The notes under the pieces were generated by a model that saw nothing but the letters and a program-made list of their open reading frames with translations, was not told the origin of the DNA and made no database searches. This document shows, piece by piece, positions 1-11,928 of a DNA stretch of 64,000 bases. Positions within the stretch are counted from its first letter, which is position 1; each line of letters starts with the position of its first letter. Position numbers and translations under genes: made by a program. The stretch covers positions 42,016,030 to 42,080,029 of the forward strand of contig OX352290.1 of assembly GCA_947086415.1 (NCBI GenBank). Reading direction: 5' to 3'. Origin of the DNA: Pammene aurita. Its lineage: Eukaryota > Arthropoda > Insecta > Lepidoptera > Tortricidae.

Positions 1-2121
1 TAAATAAGCCAGACTGTATTAATGAATCTTTTCTTAATATACCCGGTAACGGACATGTTGATCTTTATACATACAGCTACTTCATTAATAGTAAATATGG
101 AAATAGCGAATTCGTCTTGACTGAATGCTCGGAAGATGAAATTATAAAAATAATTGCTAGTATCAAAACAAATGCTTGTGGAGACGATTCAATTTCCATG
201 CAAATGCTAAGAATGACCTTACCTGTTACTCTACCGATAATAACGGCCATTATTAATAATTCCCTTTCGACTAAAATCTTCCCTGCAAAGTGGAAATTAG
301 CAAAAATAAAACCACTGGCTAAAGGTTCAACCATAGAATCATTTAAAGACCTTCGGCCTATTAGTATCCTGCCAGCGATTTCTAAAATAGTTGAAAGAGC
401 AGTTGGTGTGCAGTTAACAAGGTATTTAGAAGAAAATCATATATTACCTGACCCGGAATCCGGATTTCGTCGCGGGTACGGCACAACAACAGCTCTAGCT
501 AAAGTTACAGATGATATTTTAACGGCATCAGATCATGGAAAAAGTACTATCCTTGTATTGCTAGACTTTTCCAGAGCATTTGATTGCATTAATAGGGATC
601 TGTTGCTAGCCAAAATGTGTTATTATGGGATCTCTTTTTCGGCACGTCAGTGGTTTTTCTCGTATCTTTCAAATAGAGAACAATATGTTCTAACTGAAAA
701 TGAAGAGGGCCAAGAAGTGCGCTCTTCTGTAAAGTCTGTAAATAGAGGAACGCCACAGGGATCTATTCTTAGCCCAATCCTTTTTGCACTTTTCACTGCT
801 GATCTCAGTAATAAGCTAAAACATTGTACTATCCACCTGTATGCAGACGACACGCAAGTATACTTGTCGTTTGATCCTCAAGAGACAACTCAAGCAGTAG
901 AACGAATCAATGAGGATTTAGAAATCATATTCCAATGGGCTAGTAATAATAATCTGGTTCTAAACCCTACAAAATCCAAATTTTTGGTCCTAGGAACTCA
1001 ACATCAGTGCGATCTTGTAACGCGTCATATGCCTAATGTAATCATAAACCGACAGGAGGTAGAAAAAGTACAGTCAGCTAAAAATTTGGGTCTTATAATA
1101 GACGAAAAAATGCGTTATATCGAACACGTCAATTTAAAAATTAGGAATGCGTTTTACAGACTCAAAATCCTATATAGCATAAGGAACCATCTAACAGAGG
1201 CAGTCAGACTGATGCTGGTGGAGTCACTTGTCCTGTCACTCTTCAACTACTGCGATGCGGTCTATGGCCCAAGAATATTTTCCAAAACTGCCCAAGCTAT
1301 ACAGAGAGTACAGAATGCGTGTGCAAGGTTTTGCTATTTGGTGCCTAAAAGAGCACACATTACACCATATCTTAATGAAAAGTGTATTCTTAAAATGGCT
1401 GGTCGCAGAGAATTACACTTAGCGTGTCTTGTTCAAAAAACTATAGCCACTAAGAGACCAGGATATCTTTTTGAGAAGTTTATTTGGATGCAAGATGTGC
1501 ATAATCGAAACACTCGCAGTAAAATGCAAAATAAATTATCCTTACCTCATCACCAAAAGGCTGGGTTTAGAAGGAGTTTTAAATTTGCAGCGGCCATGAT
1601 TTGGAACGACCTGCCCCCGCCGCTAAGAAATAATATGTCCCAAAATACTTTTAAAACGAAATTGAAGAGAATATTATTAAATAAACAAAAGAATATTGAA
1701 GCGCCCTTTAAATCAAAAACTGTAGTTTTTCATGTTTTGCCCTAGCTAACAAACTGTAGTAGTTCTTTTTTATGTTTAGGTAGGTAATATAAGCTTAAGT
1801 TATAAGGACTCTCTGTATGCCCATTAAGTGCTTTATTTTATTTTTTAATACATCTATGCCTATATATAATATTGTAAGCTGAACGCCTGCAAGTATAATG
1901 TTAAATATAAATTGTTGTTTGGGGTGAACTGAAAACCAGCGCTGTAGTTGCTAGTCTGCGCCACAGCAAACGCTGAGTACATCCCTTTTGTCACACTGTC
2001 TGTTTCTTTAAATTTTGTATAGATTAAGAAAATATCCTATTTTTATTTTATTTTGTTGTTTCTTGTATGCTATGTTTTAAGTGACAATAAACCTTTATTC
2101 TATTCTATTCTATTCTATTCA
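1..2121 (+). mobile_element. CR1/Jockey-group LINE, 3' part
   Basis: The RT frame is followed by a 376-nt 3' untranslated part. It ends with an AATAAA signal near 2087 and about five ATTCT units (2095-2121). Short microsatellite tails instead of poly(A) are typical of CR1/L2-like LINEs. The element runs off the left edge, so its 5' end and target duplication cannot be seen. Confidence 0.85.
3..1745 (+). CDS. Non-LTR retrotransposon ORF2, reverse transcriptase part (5' partial)
   Basis: This frame is open from the left window edge to the stop at 1743-1745 (581 codons), so its 5' part, probably the endonuclease domain, lies outside. Visible RT motifs in order: 'RPISILPAISKIVERAV' near codon 117; 'SGFRRGYGTTTALAK'; 'LLDFSRAFDCINRDLLL' with a catalytic Asp; 'NRGTPQGSILSPILF'; and the catalytic 'YADDTQVYLSF' near 838-870. 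A thumb/C-terminal region follows, with 'NACARFCYLVPKRAHITPYL' and 'AAAMIWNDLPPPLR'. These are typical of the CR1/Jockey group of LINEs, in which ORF2 copies the element's RNA at the nicked target. There are no stops or frameshifts, so this copy looks young. The exact clade was not tested. Confidence 0.93.
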   Translation, partial: NKPDCINESFLNIPGNGHVDLYTYSYFINSKYGNSEFVLTECSEDEIIKIIASIKTNACGDDSISMQMLRMTLPVTLPIITAIINNSLSTKIFPAKWKLAKIKPLAKGSTIESFKDLRPISILPAISKIVERAVGVQLTRYLEENHILPDPESGFRRGYGTTTALAKVTDDILTASDHGKSTILVLLDFSRAFDCINRDLLLAKMCYYGISFSARQWFFSYLSNREQYVLTENEEGQEVRSSVKSVNRGTPQGSILSPILFALFTADLSNKLKHCTIHLYADDTQVYLSFDPQETTQAVERINEDLEIIFQWASNNNLVLNPTKSKFLVLGTQHQCDLVTRHMPNVIINRQEVEKVQSAKNLGLIIDEKMRYIEHVNLKIRNAFYRLKILYSIRNHLTEAVRLMLVESLVLSLFNYCDAVYGPRIFSKTAQAIQRVQNACARFCYLVPKRAHITPYLNEKCILKMAGRRELHLACLVQKTIATKRPGYLFEKFIWMQDVHNRNTRSKMQNKLSLPHHQKAGFRRSFKFAAAMIWNDLPPPLRNNMSQNTFKTKLKRILLNKQKNIEAPFKSKTVVFHVLP

Positions 2122-3026
2122 GTGGATTTTTCTACTTTTCCATTTTTTCTAAGCATTGTGGTATCGTTAGCAGACGTTCTGCTTAATACAAAATTAATTG
2201 TAGTAATTAAAAATGCCTTAAAAGTATTCCGCAATAAGTCGAAAATTTGAGAAATTCGCCATAGCAGTACTTTAGTCACGGGGGACTTAAAACACTAAAA
2301 TTATTATTCATTTTAAACTTAATGTTGGGCTATCATTGTCCGCCATTCCTGCCAACACTTTGGCCAAAAAAAAATTACATTTGGACCTTTCAGTAGTAGG
2401 CAACAATCTACCAATGACAACCGACATTAGCTTTTACACTTTGTGAGAGTTTTATAAGACCATCCCGTTTAGTCTTGGTAAAATTTCAGGTCATCAACGA
2501 GCCTACTGCTCTCTAAGTTTCGTTGATAAATTAAGGTCAAAAAATTGCAACTTCAACTGGTCTGGTCTTAAAATCTTATGCGCCCACCAGAATAGTCTTA
2601 AAATTGGTATGTAGGTTATTTGATGGGGGCTAAATCATGTGTCAAAATTGGGAGCGGTAGGCTCGTTGATAAATTTAGGCCAAAAAATTGTATTTTCAAC
2701 TTGACGCCAAACATACTTATGGCCATTTAAGACCTTTAAGACTTATGTTTTCATGATGATGGGCTCTACAACGCTATATGGAAGGAAATTAGTTAAGATT
2801 TTGATAAATTTCCAGTTAGGCGGGCTCCAGCACTATCGGGCGGATTTAGATGACCCTCTGCCTGGAGTATAGTATGTCTATGCTCCATACATTGACAAAC
2901 TAAATTGACATTTAATTTAACATCATAAACGTCAGAATTCGAGTTCGAGAGTTGTTTCTTGTTACTTGTACTTGTTTGTTTTCATTTTGTTTTGTTCGGT
3001 TAGAAGAGAAGTTCACACATAAATAA
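2122..3026. other. Non-coding, degenerate repeat sequence
   Basis: No gene seen. Two related inverted pieces are present: 'CAACGAGCCTACTGCT' at about 2494 and its near reverse complement at about 2661, each next to a 'GATAAATTAAGGTCAAAAAA'-like stretch. This suggests an old foldback element between about 2440 and 2710. Confidence 0.4.
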
Positions 3027-3861
3027 AAAACCGGCCAAGAGCGTGTCGGGCCACGCTCAGTGTAGGGTTCCGTAGTTTTCCGTCCGTCACAGAAAGTGTC
3101 CCCACTTAAGAGTTAAAATAACACCGCCATGTAGGATATGATATGAGCGTTCCACCTACAGCGACATCTATCGGCAAATTAAGTAAACTATTGCGCGCGA
3201 GCTTAAAGTATGGAAGATGATTTTTATGGGATAATTCTTTATTGCGTGAACCGATTTTCACCGTTTTTACTTTATTTGAAAGCACGTCATTTCATTGTGA
3301 TTTTGTAGAAATTACAAGTACAATAAACACCTGCTTATACGGTTAAATTACAAACTTAGTTCAGAAATTATTTTGTAAATTTTTTTCAAAAACTATTAAA
3401 CCTATCAAGTTCAAAATAATTTTCCTAGAAAGTTTTTATAAAGTTCTACTTTTGATATTTTTTTCATATTTTTAAAACTTATGGTTCAAAAGTTAGAGGG
3501 GGGGGGACACATTTTTTTTTACTTCTGGAGCGATTATTTCCGAAAATATTTACATTATCAAAAAATGATTTTAGTAAACCCGTATTCATTTTTAAATACC
3601 TATCGAACAATATATCACACGTTAGGGTTGAAATGAAAAAAAAAAACTCCCCACTTTACGTATAGGGGAGGTACCCCAATAAAACATTTTTTTCCACTTT
3701 TTATTTTACCACTTTGTCGGCGTGATTGATATACATATTAGTACCAAATTTCAGCTTTCTAGTGCTAACGGTCACTGAGATTATCCGCGGACGGACGGAC
3801 GGACGGACGGGCAGACATGGCGAAACTATAAGGGTTCCTAGTTGACTACGGAACCCTAAAA
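3027..3861 (+). repeat. Lepidopteran repeat of the GGGTTCCGTA ... GGAACCCTAAAAA type
   Basis: It starts with 'ACCGGCCAAGAGCGTGTCGG', soon followed by 'AGGGTTCCGTAG'. It ends with a GGAC tetranucleotide run (about 3788-3811), 'ATAAGGGTTCC' and 'ACGGAACCCTAAAAAC'. I know this end sequence as one of the commonest interspersed repeats of moths and butterflies; I do not assign it to a named family. No intact coding frame. Confidence 0.7.
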
Positions 3862-4240
3862 ACAGCAACAACATTTACAAAGGTGTAGGTATCATTATGC
3901 TAATCGTTAACAAGCATAAGTGGGATAGAAGCTCAGATTTATGTAGAAAACAACTACCGGGATTGGTTGGTACTATGGTAGGTATGTAAGTACTAATTTG
4001 CGATATTAGTAGCGAGTGGCTATTTTTTACGAGAAAATAGTTGAAAGTAGCCGCGTAGCTTACTTTAAGTGAGTAAGTGGGGAAATTCATATTAACAACG
4101 TCACGGAATTAACTGGTGGGACACTTGTGTAAACTTATCCTCCGTCTAAGGCCCGGCGCCCACTATCGGTATGGCATAGGAAGGGATCTTTCGGCATACC
4201 TACGCGCAGGCGCATACTGACGGCAATTATTACCGAGGAG

Positions 4241-4455
4241 TTCTTAGGCATGCCGAGGTCTGATTAGGAATACCGAGTAGTGCTAAGGATGACAAAGTCT
4301 GCTTTGGAATGCCGAGGAGTTGTCAAGCATGCCAAGGTCTGCTTAGGAAAGCCGAGGGATTCTCAGGGATGCCGAGGAGTTCTCAGGCATGCCGAGGTCT
4401 CCCTAGGAATGCCGAGGAATTCTCAGGTATGCCGAGGTCTGCTTAGGAATGCGCC
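4241..4455 (+). repeat. 20-bp-period minisatellite, block 1
   Basis: About ten units of roughly 20 bp alternate between forms like TGCCGAGGAGTTCTCAGGCA and TGCCGAGGTCTGCTTAGGAA. TGCCGAGGTC recurs at 4251, 4330 (one mismatch), 4390 and 4430, distances that fit multiples of 20. The repeat keeps short frames open by chance; I do not call a gene here. Confidence 0.75.
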
Positions 4456-4735
4456 GCAACAGGCTGGTCCCTACTGTCCCTAGCTTAAATTTAGAATAGT
4501 GGCCACGTTAGAACCGAACAGTCATATTTACAATGTTAGAGTGGAATCTAGTGCTCATTGCTATTCTTGCTGATGAGGAAGAAACCCTAACAGCCAGAAA
4601 GGCTATACGGCTAAGAAGAAGATTTTGGGTGAATCATCTTTGGAAGAAAAGAGAACCCTTGGTGAATCATCAACAACTTCTTCAATGATTTAAGATATGA
4701 CTAGAAAATTTTACGACTACTATAAAATGAGTTAT

Positions 4736-4985
4736 GAAAATCTGCCGAGGTATGCCGATTCGTCCTTAGGTATGCTTTACTCTACAGAAGTTTGCCGAGG
4801 CTTCCTTAGGTATGCCTTACACTATCGAAGTCTGCCGAGGTATGCCGAGGCGTCCTTAGGTATGCCTTACACTACCAAAATCTGACAAGGTATGCCGAGG
4901 CGTCCTTAGGTATGCCTTACACTACCGAAGTCTATGTATATAGGTATTCCTTGCAATACCGAGGACTGCTGAGGTATACTTTGAC
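4736..4985 (+). repeat. Related minisatellite, block 2 (longer unit)
   Basis: Four to five imperfect units of about 50-60 bp are built from TGCCGAGG, CGTCCTTAGGTATGCC and TTACACTACCGAAGTCTG. The core resembles the 20-bp unit of the block 280 bp upstream, so both probably come from one ancestral array. Confidence 0.65.
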
Positions 4986-5082
4986 AGTTGTGCCAGTCAG
5001 GCCATGCTCTCTCACCAACAGACGCGAAGTAAGTGTCTTTAAAGCATAGACAACAAAAAGCTTAATAGACATATAACAAAAT

Positions 5083-5130
5083 CGGGCAAGTGCGAGTCTG
5101 ACTCGAGCACCGAGATTTCCGTACGGACAT
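5083..5130 (+). repeat. 5' end fragment of the GGGTTCCGTA-type repeat
   Basis: 'CGGGCAAGTGCGAGTCTGAC' followed by 'TCGAGCACCGAGATTTCCGT' matches the start of the element type seen at 3027. The copy stops after about 45 bp. Confidence 0.5.
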
Positions 5131-5464
5131 TCCATAAACACTTGCAACTATAGCTGGATGCAATAACGAGTATAAATACCAACATGTACAATTTTAAACA
5201 AAACAAAAAACTATTCAGTAGTAGGTAAATGTCGTCCGCTACCGCTACGCCTTCTCTTCATATGGGGGCAGGGGCTGGTAAAAAACTTATTATACGAAGA
5301 ATACCCGAATACCGAACGTACAGGGTGCAGCGCCATCTTTTGGAACAATATGACACTAATTTTAACCAAACCTACCTAACCTAACTAACATTAGTACGAA
5401 AGTTGGTATTTCAGAGATAATTATTTATAACGTCAACTGATTTTCCATATTTTGTTTAGTAGTC

Positions 5465-5579
5465 ATAAAAAGGCGGTGATTGGGTGAAAGGTCAAAACTC
5501 AAAAGTGATCGCGGGTTATTATGGAATCACAGTTTTATCTTCGTGGGATTACGACTTCTTATTTTATATGTTTATGGGT
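5465..5579 (+). repeat. Solo arm of the MITE seen at 19431-19661
   Basis: 'GTTATTATGGAATCACAG' followed by 'TTTTATCTTCGTGGGATTAC' and 'CTTCTTATTTTATAT' matches the reverse complement of the left arm of the inverted-repeat element at 19431. The adjacent 'GGTGATTGGGT' piece also matches that element's interior. Only one arm is present. Confidence 0.55.
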
Positions 5580-6589
5580 AAAGTAGGTACCTACATACGT
5601 TTTTGGTACTTTACATGTAGTCTTTACAAGACAAAACACCTCTACGGGAGAAAATAAGTAGGACATAAAAAGTACCTACTTTGAGCTTCATACGAAATAA
5701 AAAGGAAAAACAATTTTCCGTACGGATAAAATGTACGAAATGGTTGTGAAAGCGCTAAGAGGATTCCCCGTGAAGTGTTTGTGTCCCGAACCCACCCCAA
5801 CCCTCGACGCATCAACCCCTGTTTATTATCTAACCGATAGCTACGTAGTGTATTTAGCTGTATATATGTAAATAATATGCGGATGTGGTTTTCATTTGTA
5901 GCGGAGATCGGATGTTGTAGGTGTCTCTCGGCTCTGTGATACTTCAGTGTTTACAGGTGTAGCGATATTCTTTCGCGGTTTACTACGAGTACCTAAATAC
6001 ATGCTGCTTGGTAGATTCTTTTAGTTAGGTAAATTATTTAAAAGCCATTTTAGGTTTATTTTTACATATTTGTAGTAATTTTTGATGTGTTTGTCGGGAA
6101 GTGGTAAGCTCTGCTGAAAATTATGATTGTCATTATTTTTGATACTGCGAGATAAAACTAATCATCTTTCTTCGTTTAATTGCTTCTGTCGACAACACAT
6201 TACATTGATTTAGTACGGTCAATCCTTTCACTAGCAATATTTACTCTAGATTACACCTCAGTAGCAGGTAGTGCTCATTACTAGGGCATGCATACCGGAC
6301 TTCCAGGATTGGCCAATAATAATAATAATAAGTAATACCGTACCGGACCGGTATTGCATGCCGTACCAATTACTATGCTTACATTCGTTGATCATTTTAT
6401 TAATATTACCTAAAACTTTAGCTAATGTTATATTACTTAAAACGTAAACTGTAATTGTGTAAGTACTGTGTTTATATTTATTTAATCATCTCTGTAGATT
6501 GCATGCGTTTGCTAGAGCATAACGTGACGGTGAGCATTGTACAGCACCTTTGTGCCCACACAATAACCGGCCTTAACAAACGATAGAAG
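5580..6589. other. Non-coding upstream region
   Basis: AT-rich with no convincing ORF. It contains a short TAA microsatellite (6309-6330) next to a small palindromic TACCGG/CCGGTA cluster (6294-6372). Confidence 0.4.
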
Positions 6590-6976
6590 CGGGCGGTCTA
6601 CTGTCTAGCTGGTTACCGGCGCTGGTGGTAGGCTGACCAGTGTACTGTAAGCTACACACGGTGCGATACCGGTGGCGGGAAAACGTGGAAAACGCGCGCA
6701 AGGGTAGTAGCCTAGAGGGTGAGGCAGCGAGGCATGGCGTCGCCCCCTGCTGCTCACACTCGCTCGCTAGACGCGCGGCCGCGCGCCGCTCAATCGATAC
6801 ATTTTCCAAACTAGAAAAACATTTCTTCCTGGATTTTTTATTATTTACTAAACAAACCAACAGTTCCCATCTTTATTTATTTTTTTGTGTAAGAGGAATT
6901 CTGTGATTTTGTTGAGAACTTGGCGTTGTTTGAAGGATACACAAAGTGCGACGCAAAATCTTTCCTGGAATGACTG
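6590..6976 (+). promoter_or_regulatory. Candidate promoter and non-coding first exon of the PH-domain gene
   Basis: CpG- and GC-rich stretch (about 6590-6790) inside AT-rich DNA, followed by sequence ending in CTG and a consensus donor GTAAGT at 6977. The next good acceptor on this strand, CTCTTTCCAG at 13671-13680, opens the exon that carries the start codon. A 5' UTR exon here, spliced over 6.7 kb, is the simplest reading, but this is inference: no TATA box or clear initiator was fixed, and short frames in this stretch look like chance ORFs. Confidence 0.4.
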
Positions 6977-8330
6977 GTAAGTGTAATAATTATTGGCACA
7001 TTGTTAGATGACCTAGTTATTCCTACGGTTCATTATGCAATTTCTGCACTTTTGAGAGTTCATTGATTCGTGCTCACACGAGTTAGGCGCATATGGACGT
7101 AACATCAAGGAGCGTTTATAGGCTGTTGATTAATATTTAATTTCCTGGGGTATTTATACGGTGTAACTTAAAAAGTAATAGGAACTGGGTCAATATTGTA
7201 TTCAGTGCGTGATCTATAAATCACACATGAAATATAATTGTTGGTTTATTTATTTACTGAAATAAGTAAGTACATATTTCAATCATTTGCTGGCTGTAGG
7301 TATACCCATTACCCATTACCGGTACCTAGGTACGGTACCGATCCATAATAGACCAGGGTTTCTAGTAAAACATTCCACATACAAGGAAATAAGTTTACAC
7401 TGCTGGAAAATGTAAGGAGGTGACCCTTTTCAACTTACCTGAGCTTAATCATGAGTATATTGCGCCCCTTACATGAATATTAAGCAAGTCTAGAGTGCAA
7501 AGAAATGTCATAATTTTTAGTTTAGGTACAAGTAGGTAAATAAGTTTAAGTTGCTGCAAACAAAGTTCTTATATCGCGATGTTAACGCAATGTTAATGTT
7601 AATAGCTACATATAACATCATTAATTACAGTTCGAGCAAACTACCGGCATGGAAAAAAGGAGCATAGCTTAGCCTAAATATTTGATCCTTACAATATATT
7701 ATTTAGGCAATAGATGCTGTGTAGATAAGAGAAAAGATATGCGATAAAACGAGAAACGGTGCCTAAACGGGAAGCGCGGAAGACTTCAGATAATTCTATG
7801 CTTTATGGTTACCGAATAATATAATAATTATATCTCATTAGTCACCTAGGGACTGCATATTATAGCATAACTTTCGTGAATTTTAATGAATACTCCATCC
7901 TAACTTGAAATTAGAACTTAAGAGAAGAATGAGTATGTACGAATTATTCGTCTCCGGAATGCCAAATGTCCTTCCGGACATTGACCGCGCCGCGTCTTGG
8001 CGAATCCCCTCGCTGTCTGGATTACCGCGGACAGGGATAAAATATGGGGTCGCGTAACAGTTTTATCAAATTCATCCCCTGCTTTAAGTGCACGAGGTAC
8101 TCGACTTGTAAATATTTCATACTACACATGTTATAGATACGTTCATAGGTTTTTATTTCTAGTTAAAGACTGTATCGAGAAGTATAATGAGAACTTAAAT
8201 GAACTGTTATATAAGTAGTAACTTTTCTTTTTGAGTCTGGCATTTTTTTTCTTCGTTTGTGTGATAGCAATGTAAATATGCTATTTTTAAACAATTGAAG
8301 TCCAATTTGACAAAAACCTTGAAAATGAAG
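6977..8330. other. Non-coding, probable intron 1, first part
   Basis: AT-rich with no supported gene. The 73-codon frame at 7997-8218 has no recognisable domain or splice context. Confidence 0.4.
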
Positions 8331-8339
8331 GACTTGCTT

Positions 8340-8690
8340 CTGAAAAAAGAAAAAGGATTGTGATCAAATATAATATGTTCGCGAAAGGGGCATTACCATA
8401 AGAAAATTGGCAAAACTTGAAAACGTTAGCCGTTCAGCGGTACACAATGCCATTAAAAATATGGTCATCAGTTAGCATTCGATGACAAGTCTAAAAAGGG
8501 CAGATGCGTCGGTACGTACATATAACTCAAAAATGTAATAAGCAAAAGCTGAGAACAAAATTCACAGCGTCAGATTTAATTCGAAGTTTCCTAAAAGATT
8601 GGACAAAGGCTAATACCAACATGGTGTCAAAACAGGTTGTCCAAAACTTAATGGGAAGCGTTCGAGGACGATTAATTAGTAGTAGTAGTA
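8340..8690 (+). pseudogene. Tc1/mariner-type transposase, N-terminal remnant
   Basis: From 8389 the frame reads 'GITIRKLAKLENVSRSAVHN', a helix-turn-helix of the Tc1/mariner class that would bind the element's terminal repeats. A 'FDDKSKKGRC' linker follows. In a second frame, from about 8510, 'KFTASDLIRSFLKDW' and 'VSKQVVQNLMGSVRGRLI' resemble the second DNA-binding helix-turn-helix. At least two frameshifts separate these pieces and no DDE catalytic region follows, so this is a decayed fragment. No terminal inverted repeats were identified. Confidence 0.65.
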
Positions 8691-9603
8691 GTAAAACACT
8701 ATTGTACAAGAAAACACAACGAGAGACATATTATAACACAACATATACGTACAAAGACAAACTTATCTCTTTAAGGGATTTCTTCCAGTTAACCTACGAG
8801 CAATTGAGAGAGAAAGTTGGAAGTGCTAGGCAGACTTAGATACTGTACGATACGGTAAGATGAGTTGTATTATAATTTATAATATAACTAGGTATTAGGT
8901 AGATACTTAGTTCGGTATCATACATAATATAAATAATCTTCTTACATAAATAAAATTAAAATTATTACCGCAAATATCTTACTGTTAGGATTCGTTTGAA
9001 AGTCACAACTTCTTTAAATTAACCTTTAGCGATGCAACCGATTTACACTGCCGAAAATATGGTGGCAACGAATAGAATAAACTGTAAAAGATAAGTCATA
9101 GGAATGGTGACTATGCATTGGGATAGAGCACAGAGAGTGGGATAGAGAGAGACAAATCAGCATTGGAACGTAGTCGGTGACCACTGCCGTCCTCCAGAAA
9201 TTTAAATCTCTCCCTACCTGGTGGAGAAGATGGAAGAAACAATACTTTGAAAGTAGAAAAAGATTGTGCACGTCGTCGAAAAATAGTTAAAGGCTGGATA
9301 TCTTATGTTTTTATAATCTTTGTTAATTTCTGTGAGAAAGCTTTTAAATTCTGGATTAGTTTTTTTTTAAATACACATTACGAATTGATTTATGATTAAT
9401 GTTTTCTTTATACTTATCGATACAGTCTTTATGTTATACCTACGTCTTCTCGTCATCTCATCATCAACACCATTCATATGTTCAGAGGTAAATGATTACC
9501 GCCATTAAGGTCTTATTATAACATAAAAAGTTTATTATTAATAACAAATAGTTTAAAATATCCCTACCCGTTTCAGTCTAATAAGCCCCTTAAACTAATC
9601 TTG

Positions 9604-9726
9604 TCGAAATAAAGAAATAATAATAATAAATAAATATCATGGGACAAAGTTACACAAATCGGCCTAGCCCCATGGTAAGCTCAATAAGGTTTTATTGTGA
9701 GTACCTACTAGACGACGATATACATA

Positions 9727-9757
<31 letters not shown>

Positions 9758-9905
9758 GATAAACACTTAAATACATAGAAAACGTCCATAACTCAGGAAC
9801 AAATACCCGTGATAAGCATACAAATAAATGCCCTGACCAGGATTCGAACCTGGGATCTCCTGCTTCATAGGCAGGGTCACTACCGACTAGACTAGGAGGC
9901 CGTTA
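9604..9905 (-). mobile_element. tRNA-derived SINE with internal AT microsatellite
   Basis: On the minus strand the head (about 9905-9828) begins CGGCCTCCTAG and contains a tRNA-like B box in 'GGTTCGAATCCTGGTCAGGG'. A body with 'GATTTGTGTAACTTTG'-like sequence and an AT-rich ATTTATT tail follow. An AT dinucleotide run (about 9736-9757) lies in the body. The same family occurs at 43947 and 57541. It is not a functional tRNA gene because the acceptor stem does not pair. Confidence 0.8.
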
Positions 9906-11380
9906 GAAATGTATTATACATTTAGTGTATGTCCTCTAAGGTAAAAGCTGTATTGTATTACCTGTTCCTACACATCGGAAGTAAAGCTATGTATGTACCT
10001 AATGTTTGTGCGCAGTTTGCTTTTCATCTGATTGAAACTATTGAAAGTGTTGCGAGTTGCGCGCAAGGGCCGTACGTCGTGGAAAGCTGTTTGCCCACAC
10101 CGCTAGTAGCTCGAGTAGTGACTGGTGAGACGAGTTGACGAGAGAAAAGCTTGCGGTGACCATGAATTATGCATTCATTGACGCGACACACTATTCAAGT
10201 CACATCCACATTCGACACTTGGAATCGGTCTACTTACCATTGTCTCACTAACGATACGCATCCTTTTTCACGTGTAGCTTTTGTTCGAAGTACTCTGAGA
10301 ATGTTGGTTTAGTCTTGAATATTCTTAAAACATGGCCTCCGTTTCTTCGGTACCTAAAGTACCGTTGCTGGTTGGTTAGGGACACTTTCACTAGTCATGT
10401 CTGGTCGCGGCGCACGCCCCGATCATCTGATGATAAACGTTGCTGTAAGTAGGTATGTGATTGCAATCTGTAATAATGAACATTCATTAACACTACCATA
10501 AGTGCTACCTATATCATTTGAGATTTGCTTGAGTACACTTTGGACTGTTCCGCTGTATGTATACAAAACTCATTGGTACGAGTTCTGATTCAAAGTATTC
10601 GAACCTACAAATTCTGGAAAATATATATTGTAAATGTAAAAGTGTTTAGTACTGGAGCCACGGATTACAGATTACGGTTAGTACAGATACAAACTTATCA
10701 AATTACTACCGATAACTTTATAGATCACGTCTCGGAGATCATTAAATTTAAATAAAACAAGTAAATTTTTTTGTTATACCTCATTTCTCCTATAAACCAA
10801 AAAAATATATCCTTTATTTCGGGTTTCCTGGAAACATTTACTCCTTATCTTTTATGTTATCCATTTTTGAGATAAATGGGTCAGGCTGGACGTATAGGTA
10901 ATTCTAAGGCGTGCCCGACAACGCACCATTCAATCACTAGAATTGCTGCTCTACCGCTACCCTACAGGCACATCTACTAAAACTAAAGTAAACGTCTGAC
11001 TGATGTAATGTATCGCGAGTGATCGCAACTACATACTTGAAAGCGTTCCCCGAAGACCACTAAATACGAGTATCGCCACGCCTTTAAATAAATCTTCAAA
11101 AAACATACGGACTATGTAATGTGTTCACGTTCATGAGCAGCTGTGACAGCAATCCCAGCTGTAAACCAAAATTAAGCCTCTGCGAATCAGTTATTTTTAT
11201 AACGATTTGACTGATGCGACCACCGTTTCCAATATTATAGAATCATTTGGTTTGGTATCATGGCAAAGTTAATGGTTTGACGGCTGAAGCGACAAATGGA
11301 GTGCGAATTATGGCGGTAATCGGAAACTGGCAGCAGATAATGACTAATGACGAAGTGCATTATGCCTATAAATGGTCTAA
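9906..11380. other. Non-coding, probable intron 1
   Basis: No supported gene. Short frames at 9929-10138 and 10525-10755 lack domains. Confidence 0.35.
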
Positions 11381-11928
11381 GAGCTGGCCACGTCAGATGT
11401 GACACAATAATGAGAGCAATGAAACCTGTCTAGTTAGACTGCTTTACCATCCTCATTGCTAGTTCCGGGCATCTGGCAGCTTTTAATGGGTGGATGTCAG
11501 AGGGACACACCAACAAAGTTTTTATGTTGGAAAAAAGTAAACCCAAAATAGGTAAAAAATGCCAAAGTTGTGTAATTTATAGAGGACAGGGCCTATATTT
11601 TAACATTAGATTAAAAACCATTGTCTCTTATTGCGGAAACAAAAACAGTAGGCGACTAACTAAAAATTGCATTTTACATCATTTGGCACTACTTTCCCCC
11701 AACAGAACCTTCTGGATATGATATAACATAATTAATTACATAATTTCCCATAATATTTCATTAAACCCAGAACTCTAGGATTTGTTTTCTTTAAGTTATT
11801 TGCATTCTTTGACCTCCACCACTTTACAGCTGCCAGATGTCCGGATCTAGAAATAAGCATAGTATAGCAAACTAACTACATGGGTTTCGTTGCTCTCATT
11901 ATTGTATCATATCTGACGTGGCCAGCTC
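11381..11928. mobile_element. Foldback MITE family A, copy 1
   Basis: Long imperfect terminal inverted repeats: GAGCTGGCCACGTCAGAT at the left and ATCTGACGTGGCCAGCTC at the right. Inner arms share GGGCATCTGGCAGCTTT / CAGCTGCCAGATGTCC and the TGACCTCC motif. The interior has no transposase. A second, interrupted copy lies at 18627-19318. Confidence 0.85.

Noticed and set aside
4241..4985. Regular spaced repeats, considered as a CRISPR array
   Set aside because: Units are directly adjacent and imperfect without unique spacers, and the genome is clearly eukaryotic; this is a minisatellite.
6573..6906. Overlapping frames of 88-95 codons on both strands at the GC-rich promoter region
   Set aside because: Both strands are open because of GC-rich composition; no domain, and a non-coding first exon explains the donor better.
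9828..9905. tRNA-like sequence on the minus strand (also at 44135-44210 and 57541-57620)
   Set aside because: The B box is good, but the acceptor stem does not pair and the sequence continues into a shared body and ATTTATT tail in all three copies: SINE heads, not tRNA genes.
10397..10440. ATG TCT GGT CGC GGC, like the start of histone H4
   Set aside because: The resemblance ends after five codons; there is no histone fold sequence.
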